The notes below the pieces were generated by a model, which searched no databases, was not told the DNA's origin, and saw only the letters and a list, made by a program, of their open reading frames with translations. Position numbers and translations under genes: made by a program. A DNA stretch of 64,000 nt from DAIPKP01 sp964545875 (GTDB taxonomy: Bacteria; Synergistota; Synergistia; Synergistales; Aminiphilaceae): the NCBI GenBank assembly GCA_964545875.1, contig CAZJHH010000004.1, forward strand, positions 186,001 through 250,000, given 5' to 3'. Below, piece after piece: positions 51,201 through 59,373 of this stretch (within the stretch, counting starts at the first letter, position 1; each line of letters opens with the position of its first letter).

Positions 51201-52022
51201 AAAAACGCCCAGAAGGGCCGGGCTTTGCTCACCGAAGCCCTGCGGCTCCTGGCGCGTAAGAAGGGCAAAACCCTGGGAGAGCTGGCAACGCTGCTCCAGG
51301 AAGCCCCCCAGGAGATCAGCGCAGGCATGCGGGACTACCGGAAGCTCAGTCAGGAGCTGGGGGATCTTCTGGCAGCAGCCCGAACCTCGGACCCTCTGCT
51401 CCATCAGGAGGGAGATCCCCTCTCTCCCAAGGTTCTCTACGGGGACACCTTCGGAACGGGAGAAAAAACCCGGATATCCGTGATCAATCTCTGGGGGCTC
51501 CGGGAGCTCGAATCCTCCCGGCATTTCGTCAACGTCCTCGCCATGGCCCTCTTCTCCTGGGCCAAGCAGTACCCCCCGAAAAACGCCCTGGGGCTCCGGG
51601 GCCTCTTCGTGCTGGACGAGGCCAAGGACTATATTCCTTCGGTACGCACCAGCGCCTGCAAGGAAAGCCTTCTGCGCCTCGCGGCCCAGGGGCGCAAATA
51701 CGGCATCGGGCTCCTTCTGGCCTCCCAGAACCCCACGGATATCGACTGCAAGGCCCTGGCCCAGTTTCAAACCTGGTTTCTCGGAAGGGCCCAGGCTCCC
51801 CGGGCTATCGAACAGAGCAAGAAGATGCTTCAGGAGTGGGGGCTCTACGACGGGGACGTGGCGCGGCTCCAAAAGGGAAACTTCTACCTCTCCTCGGGGG
51901 AGACCATCGCCCCTCCTCTGGAAGTGATGATCCCCCTTTGCCTCTCGGCGCACCCCGACCGATCTCCCCTCTCGGAGGAGGAGATTCTCCGCATCGCCCG
52001 AGGAGAGCGGCTGGCATTCTGA
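48267..52022 (+). CDS. Large protein with N-terminal AAA ATPase and C-terminal HerA-like ATPase
   Basis: A 1251-residue protein with two nucleotide-binding modules. Module 1 (about 20-400) has Walker A G-P-G-G-A-G-K-T with Lys67 and a Walker-B-like L-C-L-D-Q-I-D with Asp249, Gln replacing the usual Glu. A middle region (about 440-655) has no motif I know. A linker rich in Glu, Pro and Ser spans about 655-815. Module 2 resembles HerA/FtsK-type DNA pumps: Walker A G-S-G-A-G-K-T (864-870), Walker B V-L-D-E-A (Asp1117, Glu1118), and L-L-A-S-Q-N-P-T-D-I as a sensor segment. AAGGAGG precedes the ATG by 9 nt. DNA translocation or loading, possibly in defence or genome maintenance, is inferred. Confidence 0.75.
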   Translation: MNVSVESKALRSADLDYAHRLDDVWEINPYSVAELHAPVRNSLLFELEHLGLTSRSRLVRGPGGAGKTHLLGTLRQALGEASPGTELSETTFILVDMTDVTRFWHTVLLGYLESLHKDLRGSSGILQLDSVLEQLFKQISSRGSALHKKLRSCSAEEFPDLAKEILGGLYKKYRPEVGHYQNVLRAVLALGTENFDLSNVGYTWLLGESLEEEKLALLGIGEGEQDPREILRGLSWILSLRGNTLLCLDQIDAIVAQGALYSRETPSEELSEEERKAKGIILSLASGLAALQDQTCRTLVLLSCLEESFYILRDYALSSLMDRFSESFTLNTVPSGEMAHNIIARRMAPAFAMHGLIPPYPTWPFAPEAFENIEDLYTPREILQLCQEHRLRCLQDDAISELSSFLGTSPAEEEPPEGVSSEERETLSGDLPEEAPSAAPPVPPKFSALDRRFGELEKSVDTTNYLGEDHEDDLGELLRLGTRLLLWETPRQRNMDLELDPLGSLPSDPLHARVRLIFRSEGDREQHYCFRVIQKNNHNAYRSRIAKALTASGIEKELSFRRLTVFRTLPPVDSGEQTKKQNRAFQKAGGRFAPVTEQEILVLGALKKMFEENDPYFPEWIRKRRMVSQLSCMQIAFPWIIRLATPPEKPEAPGSAEPPEKEPSGPSPESSGREVRETFENLGEIPPRPTSKDASFQLYPSSSTERPRDQGIISRVTRWFRKEEGEITLTREPLASSEEKSFSGGYGPEGTPSSPPSGETEPSGKTGEIFHPGPSEETLREDSPATTPPEAPEKKEENTEGTGIPEETTPKEPEGHPFPGNASEELLPFRGVQEEVLVGTEMLLGETITLPPQVFARHGVILAGSGAGKTVLLKRLVEEAALCGIPSIVLDSANDLSQIGQPWKEPPASWGEEMHRKATLFEENVEVLLWTPGHTGGRPLHLSPLPDFEALEDDPPGTDTAITMAVESLGERILPGNSKNAQKGRALLTEALRLLARKKGKTLGELATLLQEAPQEISAGMRDYRKLSQELGDLLAAARTSDPLLHQEGDPLSPKVLYGDTFGTGEKTRISVINLWGLRELESSRHFVNVLAMALFSWAKQYPPKNALGLRGLFVLDEAKDYIPSVRTSACKESLLRLAAQGRKYGIGLLLASQNPTDIDCKALAQFQTWFLGRAQAPRAIEQSKKMLQEWGLYDGDVARLQKGNFYLSSGETIAPPLEVMIPLCLSAHPDRSPLSEEEILRIARGERLAF

Positions 52023-52079
52023 TGCATCCGAAAAGTACCGAATAAACCGAAAGCTTTTCCCGAAGGAGGCCTTTTTTTC

Positions 52080-52760
52080 ATGGAACCCCCCTTTCCCGAT
52101 TCTTTCCGCCTTATGGATATCTCCATGGATACCGAGGCATACACCTTCCCCGGAAATCCTCCTCTGGAAAAGTCCGGGCCTCACAGCCGGGTATCCGGGC
52201 CGGTACGGGAATACGTCTACGATCTGCGGCTTTGTACCCAGAGCGGTACCCACATTCAAAGCGGCCACTATTTCCTGGAAGACGGAGAAACTCTGGACCA
52301 GGTAACCCTGGAACGGTGCCAGGGCTGGTGCCGCCTGGTGCCTCTCGTGAAAAGAGGAGAGGACACCACCCGGGAAGATCTGAAAAGGCTCTTTGAACGG
52401 CATCCGCTGCAAGAACGGATGATCCTCTTCGTGACGGGACATATGGAGGAAATCATCGCCACCGGCAGATGTCTTTCCGAATCCCGGAGCGGCCTCTCTC
52501 CGGAAGCGGCGGCGTATCTTGTGGAAGAACACGGAATAACCCTGCTGGGAATCGATTCGGTGGGACTGGAATCGAGAAGCTTCAACGATTTTCGGGTAAC
52601 CCGCTATCTCGGGGCCCGAGGAGTACTCCTTTTGGAGTGTCTGGTAAACCTGGGACAGCTTTCCCCTTTTTCCCGGGCCTATCTGGAAGCCTTTCCCCTC
52701 AAGATACGGGGAGTGGAGGGCACTCCCTGCCGGGCGGTGCTGCGGGTAGAGGAAGAATAA
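52080..52760 (+). CDS. Cyclase-family protein (kynurenine formamidase-like) with altered metal motif
   Basis: A 226-residue protein with the fold pattern of the cyclase/KynB family: V-Y-D-L-R-L near 46, G-T-H at 56-58, and L-L-G-I-D-S-V-G-L-E in the C-terminal half. The usual metal motif H-x-G-T-H-x-D-x-P-x-H reads Q-S-G-T-H-I-Q-S-G-H-Y here, so two ligands (first His, Asp) are Gln and the last His is displaced by one. Catalysis may therefore differ or be lost. AAGGAGG precedes the ATG. It lies 57 nt after the two-ATPase gene, but functional linkage is doubtful. Confidence 0.78.
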   Translation: MEPPFPDSFRLMDISMDTEAYTFPGNPPLEKSGPHSRVSGPVREYVYDLRLCTQSGTHIQSGHYFLEDGETLDQVTLERCQGWCRLVPLVKRGEDTTREDLKRLFERHPLQERMILFVTGHMEEIIATGRCLSESRSGLSPEAAAYLVEEHGITLLGIDSVGLESRSFNDFRVTRYLGARGVLLLECLVNLGQLSPFSRAYLEAFPLKIRGVEGTPCRAVLRVEEE

Positions 52761-52763
52761 AAA

Positions 52764-52805
52764 ATCACCCGGGCTCCCGGAAAAAATTCCGGGAGCCCGG
52801 GTGAT
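52764..52805. terminator. Bidirectional terminator between cyclase-like and aminotransferase genes
   Basis: A perfect 19-bp stem (52764-52782 with 52787-52805) on an AAAA loop, directly after the cyclase-like stop and 46 nt past the facing aminotransferase stop. Confidence 0.85.
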
Positions 52806-52850
52806 CTGGACGAAATTTCCCAGGGCAGACCCTGAGGCAGGGAAGATCCT

Positions 52851-53684
52851 CTATTCCTTGATAAAGGCATCCACCTTCCGCAGATAAAGCCTGCGCAGAT
52901 GCTGGGTGAGAGCCCCGGGACGGCCGTCGCCGATCTTTCGGGAGTCCACCTTCACCACGGGCATAATCTCCTTGAGGGTACTGCTGACAAAGGCTTCATC
53001 CGCCGAGGCAAGCTCTTCCATACGAGGTGCCCTCTCCTCCACGGCTATTCCCGCCTCCCGGGCGATCTCCAGCACGAATCTGCGGGTTACCCCCGCCAGC
53101 ACCTCTCCCTCGGGAGCGGTGACGAGCTTACCCCCCAGACCGAGGAAAAAGCTGCTGCTGGTACCCTCCGAAATACATCCCCCCGGAGCGTAGAGGCCTT
53201 CGAGATATTCCGCTCTCCCTCCCTTGGCCACGTAGGGAAGCATGTAGTCGATGCTCTTGATGAGCGGGTTCGGCCGGGGACAATCCATGCTGAAGAGGGC
53301 CACGCCCTCGCTGTAGCAGGAGGGAGCGAAAAGTTTCGGCTTGAGGGATTCGAAGAGGACGAAAAGCCGGGGCTCCGGAAAGATACCGTGCCGGTTCACA
53401 TCTCCCCCGGTACAGTAGAGCCGCACCAGCACATCCTCATCCATGCGGCGCACGCCTTCCCAAACAATGGCCTCCATATCCTCACAGGAGGCCAGCCCCC
53501 GGAAGCCCGAAGTTTCGGCGGAATCCGCAAAGCGCCGAAGATGCTTCATGAGCGCGAAGGGTTTTTTGCCATAGGTGCGGAGGGAATCGAAAACCCCGAT
53601 TCCCCGCTGTATGGAGAGATCCGTCACGGGAAGAAAAACCTCGTCCCGGCTGCGGAAAGATCCGTCGTAATAACACAATGCCAT
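52851..53684 (-). CDS. Class IV aminotransferase, D-amino-acid transaminase-like
   Basis: A 277-residue fold-type IV PLP enzyme. The Schiff-base lysine is Lys143 in L-I-K-S-I-D-Y-M-L-P-Y. Y-Y-D-G-S-F near the start, R-G-I-G-V-F-D-S-L-R-T-Y, S-E-G-T-S-S-S-F-F and the final G-V-T-R-R-F-V-L-E complete the family pattern. D-alanine transaminase, branched-chain transaminase and aminodeoxychorismate lyase share this fold; R-G-I-G-V-F-D-S fits the D-amino-acid type best, moderately. The ATG at 53684 has GAGGTGA upstream. It is divergent from the GntR-led cluster with two racemases, supporting a role in D-amino-acid turnover. Confidence 0.82.
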   Translation of the reverse strand: MALCYYDGSFRSRDEVFLPVTDLSIQRGIGVFDSLRTYGKKPFALMKHLRRFADSAETSGFRGLASCEDMEAIVWEGVRRMDEDVLVRLYCTGGDVNRHGIFPEPRLFVLFESLKPKLFAPSCYSEGVALFSMDCPRPNPLIKSIDYMLPYVAKGGRAEYLEGLYAPGGCISEGTSSSFFLGLGGKLVTAPEGEVLAGVTRRFVLEIAREAGIAVEERAPRMEELASADEAFVSSTLKEIMPVVKVDSRKIGDGRPGALTQHLRRLYLRKVDAFIKE

Positions 53685-53860
53685 GGGGTTCACCTCGTTT
53701 TGTTTTTCCCTAAAGGGTGCCTTCTCGGCCCGTCCTAGTCTACTCCAGGGATCGCACTTTTCCAAGGGGGAGCACGAAAATTTTCCTTGGACTTCCCCCA
53801 GAGCATGGTACAATGCGCACATCAAAAAAACAAAACAATCGCTGAAGGGATTTGATAGGC

Positions 53861-54508
53861 GTGAGCATAAACGCGGAAGAACGGGCCTACCGTTCCATCC
53901 TCGCCCTGGTTCTTTCGGGGGAATACAAACCCGGAGATTTTCTTCTCGAGCTGGATCTTGCTCCAAAGCTGGAGATGAGCAGAACCCCCGTAAGCCGTGC
54001 CTTAGCTCGGCTGGTTACCGAGGGTTTTTTGGTGCGCATGCCCAAAAAGGGATGCTATATCCCCCTCCCCACTGCAGAGGATGCACAGCAGGTGTTTTTC
54101 GCCCGCATGGCTGTGGAATCCCAGGCTGCGGCAGAAGCGGCGAAACGGATTACCGAAGAGGAGATCCTCGGGCTTCGAAAGCTTCTTCCCGAGGATATAC
54201 GGGCGGTGGAAACGAGAGAAAAAAGCTCCTTTTTCAACGTGAACGAGCACTTTCACCTGGGCATTGCGGCAATCTCGAAAAATCTCTATCTGGAAAAATG
54301 GTGCCGCCACATTTTCTGGCGCTCCAACGTGTACGTTCTGTACTTCGACAGCTTCTACCGCCCCCAGGAGAATATCCTGCCCCAGAGAACCCCGGCACAG
54401 CACAAGGCCATTCTCGACGCCCTGGAAGCCCGGAATTCTCAGGAAGCCGCAGAGGCCATGCGGGAGCATATCCGCTACACCTACGAACAGCTTTTGATCA
54501 ACCCCTGA
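53861..54508 (+). CDS. GntR family regulator (FCD type)
   Basis: A 215-residue regulator. The winged helix (about 5-70) includes R-A-Y-R-S-I-L-A-L-V-L-S-G-E-Y-K-P-G-D and L-E-M-S-R-T-P-V-S-R-A-L-A-R-L-V-T-E-G-F, and an FCD helical effector domain fills the rest. The GTG at 53861 sits 10 nt behind AAGGGA; a TTG at 53852 is the alternative. It lies between a divergent transaminase and the dehydrogenase/racemase unit and is followed by its own terminator. It probably senses an amino acid or opine-like compound and regulates both neighbours. Confidence 0.87.
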   Translation: MSINAEERAYRSILALVLSGEYKPGDFLLELDLAPKLEMSRTPVSRALARLVTEGFLVRMPKKGCYIPLPTAEDAQQVFFARMAVESQAAAEAAKRITEEEILGLRKLLPEDIRAVETREKSSFFNVNEHFHLGIAAISKNLYLEKWCRHIFWRSNVYVLYFDSFYRPQENILPQRTPAQHKAILDALEARNSQEAAEAMREHIRYTYEQLLINP

Positions 54509-54576
54509 ACATCCGAGGCGAGAGATACGCCACCCCCCGTCTCTTCCTGGTTTCAACCATAACTCCGTAGACTTTC

Positions 54577-54610
54577 AATCCCCCGAGGGAACCCCCCTTC
54601 GGGGGATTTT
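54577..54610 (+). terminator. Terminator of the GntR gene
   Basis: A 10-bp stem (54577-54586 with 54599-54608) and a T-run (54607-54610), about 68 nt after the stop. Confidence 0.82.
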
Positions 54611-54700
54611 CGTATGCGGCTTTCTACGAGGCTTGCGGGCCCCTCCGAAAATACTTCCTTTCGTTACCCTTTTCTTTATTGGTTGAACCTTCGATATGTT

Positions 54701-54729
54701 TTGACAGTTCCCCTCTTTCGTGATAAGAA
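54701..54729 (+). promoter_or_regulatory. Candidate promoter of the dehydrogenase/racemase unit
   Basis: TTGACA (54701-54706) is perfect and TAAGAA (54724-54729) is a weak -10 at 17 bp spacing, about 80 bp before the first gene. The poor -10 fits a regulated promoter. Confidence 0.55.
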
Positions 54730-54808
54730 TTTTTCACAGAATCCATTCATGAGCTTTTTGATGCATACATAAACCCCTCCAACCCAGGCAAAGGACGGCG
54801 AACAATCC

Positions 54809-56077
54809 ATGAACACACAAAAAAAGGTTCTTCAGCTCGGATACGGTATGCAGGGAAAGTGCGCCCTGTACGACATTCTTCGGAATGCCTCGGTAGAAAA
54901 GATCGTGGTGACGGACTGCTACGAAGGGTTCGAGGAGGAAATTGCCCGTCTGGGAGATTCCCGGATCGTTCCTCGGAGGGTAAACGCCGAGGATACTGCG
55001 GCCCTGGCCTCTCTGATGAAAGAAGCGGATGTGGTGATGGAGCTTCTTCCGGGTACCTTCGCCCTTCCCGTGGCAAAGCTGGCGGCGGAAGCGGGGGTTT
55101 CCCTGGTAACGTCCATGTATCTCAAGAACCCGGGGGAGCAGGATCCGAAGCGCCGGAAAGAACAGGATCAAACCCTGGAGGAGATTCATGCCCTGGCCCG
55201 CAGGAAGGGCATCACCCTTCTTCAGGAGTTCGGCATGGATCCCGGCATGGACCTCGTGCTGGGGAAGAGAACCCTGGAGGAATTCGACGAGGTTCAGGTC
55301 TTTCACTCCTACGGGGCGGGATTTCCCGAGAAAAGCGCCGCCAACAACCCTCTGAAGTACAAGTTCACCTGGTCCATCATCGGAGTGATGCGCTCCTATC
55401 TGCGCCCCGCCACGCTCATCCGGAACGGAACGATAGAAACGATCCCCTCGGAAGAGATGTTCAGCCCCTCCTCCATGCATTACCTGGACATTCCCGAGCT
55501 CGGAGGGCCCCTGGAATGCTTCCCCAACGGCGATGCGGCACATTTTGCAGAGCTTTTCGGGCTTTCCGGAATAAAGGAAATGGGGCGCTACATCTGCCGC
55601 TGGCCCGGCCACGGAGCCTTTTGGGAGGTTATGGGAAAGTGCGGCTTTTTGAGAGATACCCCCCTTCGGGTGGGAGACGCTTCGATAGCCCCCACGGCGT
55701 TCTGCGCCGCCCTTCTGGGCTCGCAAAAACAGTTTTTCTACGAGAAAAACGAGAGAGACGTGGCCCTGATACGCACGGATGTCCGGGGAATCCGTCGAGG
55801 CAAACCGAGCCGGGTAATTTACCAGATTGTGGATACCCGGGACTGCGAGTCCGGATTCACCGCCATGCAGCGCACCGTGGGCTTTCCCGTCTCCATGGGA
55901 GCCTCCATGATTCTTGATGGAACCATCACGAAAACCGGAATTATCTACCCCATGGAAGTCCCCTTCGACGCCTACGCAAAGGAACTCGAAGCCCGAGGCA
56001 TCCGCATCACCCGGCAGGAGTTTGCCTGGAATGGAGAATGTTCCCCCGAGGCACAGACTCCATCTTCAAGGGAGTAG
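54809..56077 (+). CDS. Saccharopine dehydrogenase-like enzyme, first copy
   Basis: A 422-residue protein of the saccharopine dehydrogenase/carboxynorspermidine synthase type. The N-terminal nucleotide-binding loop is L-Q-L-G-Y-G-M-Q-G (about 8-16), followed by V-V-M-E-L-L-P-G-T, E-F-G-M-D-P-G-M-D-L (the family G-x-x-P-G-x motif) and a catalytic-domain segment I-Y-Q-I-V-D. Such enzymes cleave or form a secondary-amine bond between an amino acid and a 2-oxo acid or aldehyde. It overlaps the frame before the racemase start and begins a five-gene unit. The second copy at the end of the unit is clearly different, so they may act on two steps or two stereoisomers. Confidence 0.82.
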   Translation: MNTQKKVLQLGYGMQGKCALYDILRNASVEKIVVTDCYEGFEEEIARLGDSRIVPRRVNAEDTAALASLMKEADVVMELLPGTFALPVAKLAAEAGVSLVTSMYLKNPGEQDPKRRKEQDQTLEEIHALARRKGITLLQEFGMDPGMDLVLGKRTLEEFDEVQVFHSYGAGFPEKSAANNPLKYKFTWSIIGVMRSYLRPATLIRNGTIETIPSEEMFSPSSMHYLDIPELGGPLECFPNGDAAHFAELFGLSGIKEMGRYICRWPGHGAFWEVMGKCGFLRDTPLRVGDASIAPTAFCAALLGSQKQFFYEKNERDVALIRTDVRGIRRGKPSRVIYQIVDTRDCESGFTAMQRTVGFPVSMGASMILDGTITKTGIIYPMEVPFDAYAKELEARGIRITRQEFAWNGECSPEAQTPSSRE

Positions 56078-56082
56078 ATTTC

Positions 56083-57033
56083 ATGCACTTCCTGAAAGGA
56101 CACATGGGGGGCAATACCATCCTGCTTCTCTCCCGGCAGGAGCTGGGAGCGGAAAAAGACCTTCTGGAAAGGGTTCTCCGCTTCTGTTCCCCCGAGGTTC
56201 TGGGATGCCACGAAGCGGGAATTCTTGAAAAAACCTCCTCCCCGGAGGCTCTCAAGATCAGGATTGCCGCCCGGGCTTCCCGGGCCTATATAAGTGCCTG
56301 CGGAGGGCTTACCCAGGTTCTGGGAAAAGCCCTGGGCACCACGGATTTGGGAAAGGCCTACGGTCTGGATATTCCCGAGAGAGGCCCCTTCGCGGTGCTT
56401 CTCCATACCGAGGGAGGCCAGGTTCGCCTCCGTATCGAACGAGACGAGAAGGAAACCGTTACCTGGACGGATATGAGCTCTTTCGTGTCGGAACTTCTCG
56501 CAAGCGGCATAGAACCGATGAACATTCGGGAAATACCCCTTCTTCGGGTGGGAAAGTTTCTCGTCATTCGGGGGGAGGATCTGGAAGAAGCTCTGCCGGG
56601 GGCGGATGTGACACACCTGGACCATGCCACCCGGCGAACCATCGAGGCTCTTCAGGCGGAATTTCTCGCCCTTCGTCCCCAGGCATCCAAGGATGTGGCT
56701 CTCTACGATCACAAGGGAAGAGGCCCCAGCTTTCTTAGGGTAACCTTTCCCCACTGGCTTCCGGAAAATCATATCGAACCCGCCTGCGGCACCGGCACGG
56801 TGGCGATAGGCATGGCAGTGCTTCACCATGCTTCGGATAGCCGTTTCTCGGATAGTGAAGCGGTCACCTTCTCCATGGAGTCCGGGGGGAGCCCCGGCCT
56901 GGAAGGACCGGACCGAACATCCCTCAAACTTGTTTTGGAGAAAGGGCAGGTTCGGGAGGCGGCGTTCTCCCACAGTTTGGTGGAACTCACCGCCCGGGGA
57001 GAAATTATAGAAGGGGGTGGTAAAGCTTCGTAA
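56083..57033 (+). CDS. DapF/proline-racemase-fold cofactor-independent racemase
   Basis: A 316-residue enzyme of the diaminopimelate epimerase superfamily. The two expected catalytic cysteines are Cys73 (I-S-A-C-G-G-L-T-Q) and Cys235 (I-E-P-A-C-G-T-G-T-V-A-I-G), in the two symmetrical halves. The pattern is not that of true DapF (usually about 275 residues), so another amino acid is the probable substrate; proline-, histidine- and isoleucine-type epimerases all share this fold. The ATG at 56083 is 5 nt after the upstream stop, with AGGGAG before it. A second, unrelated racemase is encoded two genes later. Confidence 0.8.
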   Translation: MHFLKGHMGGNTILLLSRQELGAEKDLLERVLRFCSPEVLGCHEAGILEKTSSPEALKIRIAARASRAYISACGGLTQVLGKALGTTDLGKAYGLDIPERGPFAVLLHTEGGQVRLRIERDEKETVTWTDMSSFVSELLASGIEPMNIREIPLLRVGKFLVIRGEDLEEALPGADVTHLDHATRRTIEALQAEFLALRPQASKDVALYDHKGRGPSFLRVTFPHWLPENHIEPACGTGTVAIGMAVLHHASDSRFSDSEAVTFSMESGGSPGLEGPDRTSLKLVLEKGQVREAAFSHSLVELTARGEIIEGGGKAS

Positions 57034-57098
57034 TGGTGGTGCGGTGGTGTGCTGTGTCAAAAACATACGATTACATGTATAAAGGAGGCGTTGTGCTT

Positions 57099-58523
57099 AT
57101 GGGAGATATTGCAGCCAAGGGAGCATTGTCCCTGATTCCGGTGGTGTTGGCTCTTATTCTGGCGTTTAAAACGAAGGATGCCGTTTTTTCCCTTATTATC
57201 GGATGTATTGTGGGAGTTATTCTTGCAGGGTTCGATCCCGCCACGGGGCTTTCCAAGCTCTTTCAATCCGCCCTTGGAAACGGAGATTTCATCTGGGTCA
57301 TGATGATCGAGGTTGCCGTGGGGATTATGGTGGCCTTTTACCTTCGGGCGGGAGTCATCGGAGCCTTCGCGGACTGGGCGGGGACAAAAATCCGCTCCCG
57401 CCGGGCCGCTTCCGGCTTCGGCTGGCTCATGGGGATCTGCATTTTCTTCAGTGATTATTTCAGCCCTCTTTTCAGCGGCCCCATCGCCCGGCCTCTGACG
57501 GACAAACACAAGGTATCCCGGGAAATGCTGGCCTATCTTCTCGACTCCGGCAGCGCTCCGGTATGCACTCTGGTTCCCCTCACGGGATGGGCGGTGTACA
57601 TTGCGGGGCTTCTCGTGGGATACGGCCCCATCCAGAACGCCAGCCAGGGGATGGAGGTTTTCGTTCGAGCCATTCCCTACAATTTCTACGGATGGTTTGC
57701 GGTTATTCTGGCGGGGCTCATCGCCTACGGCCTTATTCCCAACTACGGCCCCATGCGGAAAGCGGAAAAACGAGCCCGGGAAGAGGGTAAGGTACTCCGG
57801 GACGGCGCCACTCCTCTTACGGGAGAAGAGATGGATCTTATCAAACCCATGGAAGGAAAAGTGCCGAACATCTTCGTCTACCTGGTGGTACCGGTGCTTA
57901 TCGTTATCGGAATCGCCCTGGGAACCTTCTTCTTCCTGGGAAGCACAAAGATCCTGGAGGCCTTTTTCACCGCAGTCATGTACCAGGCGGTGGTGATGAG
58001 CTTCGGAGGCTACTTCAAGGGGATCAAGGACGGCATGGACGTGGCCACCAACGGCATCAAGGCGGTGCTTCCCGCTATTCTCATCCTCGCCCTGGCCTAC
58101 TGCATCAACACCATTTCCAAGTCCCTGGGCGCCCAGCAGTTCATCGTGTCCTTCACCGAAGGTTGGATGACCTCGGGAATGCTTCCCCTGGTGACCTTCG
58201 TTACCGGAGCGGCCATCTCCTTCTTTACCGGCACATCCTGGGGAACCTACGCCATCCTCACTCCCTTCGTGCTGCCCATTGCCATGAATCTCTCGGGAGG
58301 AGAGATCAACTCCCTGGTACTGGCCACGGTAGGTGCCGTAGTGGGAGGAGGCCTTTTCGGAGATCACTGCTCTCCCGTATCGGATACTACCTGCCTCTCC
58401 TCCTTCGGTGCCGCTTCGGACCATATGGATCACGTCACCACCCAGCTCCCCTACGCTCTTACCGCGGCAATCCTTGCGGGAGCCCTCTTCGTCTACATAG
58501 GCACCCAGGGGATTATTTCGTAG
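57099..58523 (+). CDS. NhaC-family antiporter/carrier
   Basis: A 474-residue membrane protein with about 11-12 helices. NhaC-family segments are seen: D-Y-F-S-P-L-F-S-G-P-I-A-R-P-L-T-D, S-G-S-A-P-V-C-T-L-V-P-L-T-G-W, F-F-T-G-T-S-W-G-T-Y-A-I-L-T-P and G-D-H-C-S-P-V-S-D-T-T near the C-terminus. Family members exchange Na+ for H+ or organic anions and amino acids. Inside a catabolic unit, uptake or exchange of the substrate is more likely than pH control. The ATG at 57099 lies 10 nt behind AAAGGAGG. Confidence 0.85.
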   Translation: MGDIAAKGALSLIPVVLALILAFKTKDAVFSLIIGCIVGVILAGFDPATGLSKLFQSALGNGDFIWVMMIEVAVGIMVAFYLRAGVIGAFADWAGTKIRSRRAASGFGWLMGICIFFSDYFSPLFSGPIARPLTDKHKVSREMLAYLLDSGSAPVCTLVPLTGWAVYIAGLLVGYGPIQNASQGMEVFVRAIPYNFYGWFAVILAGLIAYGLIPNYGPMRKAEKRAREEGKVLRDGATPLTGEEMDLIKPMEGKVPNIFVYLVVPVLIVIGIALGTFFFLGSTKILEAFFTAVMYQAVVMSFGGYFKGIKDGMDVATNGIKAVLPAILILALAYCINTISKSLGAQQFIVSFTEGWMTSGMLPLVTFVTGAAISFFTGTSWGTYAILTPFVLPIAMNLSGGEINSLVLATVGAVVGGGLFGDHCSPVSDTTCLSSFGAASDHMDHVTTQLPYALTAAILAGALFVYIGTQGIIS

Positions 58524-58530
58524 CCTTTTC

Positions 58531-58569
58531 GGGGCTCTTCGTTCTTTCCGAAAGGAAGAGCCCCTTCTT
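58531..58569 (+). terminator. Intra-operon stem-loop after the NhaC-family gene
   Basis: GGGGCTCTTC (58531-58540) pairs with GAAGAGCCCC (58555-58564), with a small inner hairpin and then TTCTTC. It probably reduces transcription into the racemase gene rather than stopping it. Confidence 0.55.
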
Positions 58570-58620
58570 CGGGCTTCTCCCGAAACCTGGCACACGTATT
58601 TGTATAAGGAGGCGATGGTA

Positions 58621-59373
58621 TTGACCTTCCCGGTTTCCGAAAAAATCTCTCCCCTCATAGGTATTCTCTGCTGGGAGGGAGGAGGCACCACCCCCCGGGG
58701 GCTGGATCAGCTCGAAAGCCTGAAGGGAAACAGCACCAATCCGAAAACCTTTCCCTTTCCCATACTCTATCGACGAGTTCCCGGGGCGAACATCGAAACG
58801 ATTCTCGAAAATCCCGATCCCCGGATAATGGAACGGATGATCCGGGAAGCCCGGGCCATGGAAGATGCGGGAGTTCGAGGCATTACCACAAGCTGCGGCT
58901 TCAACGCCATTTTTCAGAGAAAAATCGCCTCCGCCCTGAGGGTTCCCTTCTTCTCCTCCAGCCTTCTCCAGGTGCCGCTGATCCGGCAGATGATGGGCCC
59001 CGAACGGAGCATCCTGGTGCTTACCGCCAAGAAGGCCGCCCTTCGGGAGAAGCACCTTCGGGAAGCTGGAATCACCCCGGATACGGCGCTTTTCATCTAC
59101 GGCATGGAAGAGTGTCCCGAGTGGGGGAAGATCTTTTCCGCCCCCAGGGACGATGTGGATCTGGAGATTATCGCGGAGGAGGTACTTCAAACCGGAGAAA
59201 GGGCCCATAGGGAGCACCCCCATGCGGGGGCCTTCGTGCTGGAATGCACGGATCTTCCCCCCTTTGCGGACGCCCTGAGAGAGCGGACGAAACTTCCGGT
59301 ATTCGATTTCGTGACCTTGACGGAATATATCTACAGATCTCTTGAGCTGAAAGGAGTACATGGTTCGTTATGA
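58621..59373 (+). CDS. Asp/Glu/hydantoin racemase family protein
   Basis: A 250-residue protein of the aspartate/glutamate racemase superfamily. The two catalytic cysteines are Cys82 in T-T-S-C-G-F-N and Cys199 in L-E-C-T-D-L-P-P, with I-G-I-L-C-W-E-G-G at the start. Conserved spacing fits aspartate or hydantoin racemase-like enzymes; the substrate is not clear. I prefer the TTG at 58621, 8 nt behind AAGGAGG, because the ATG at 58615 is only 2 nt away. Its stop overlaps the next ATG by 4 nt. Confidence 0.82.
   Translation: MTFPVSEKISPLIGILCWEGGGTTPRGLDQLESLKGNSTNPKTFPFPILYRRVPGANIETILENPDPRIMERMIREARAMEDAGVRGITTSCGFNAIFQRKIASALRVPFFSSSLLQVPLIRQMMGPERSILVLTAKKAALREKHLREAGITPDTALFIYGMEECPEWGKIFSAPRDDVDLEIIAEEVLQTGERAHREHPHAGAFVLECTDLPPFADALRERTKLPVFDFVTLTEYIYRSLELKGVHGSL

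Noticed and set aside
52080..52760. Cyclase-like gene as third member of the two-ATPase system
   Set aside because: The 57-nt gap and shared direction allow co-transcription, but the fold is metabolic and nothing ties it to DNA handling.
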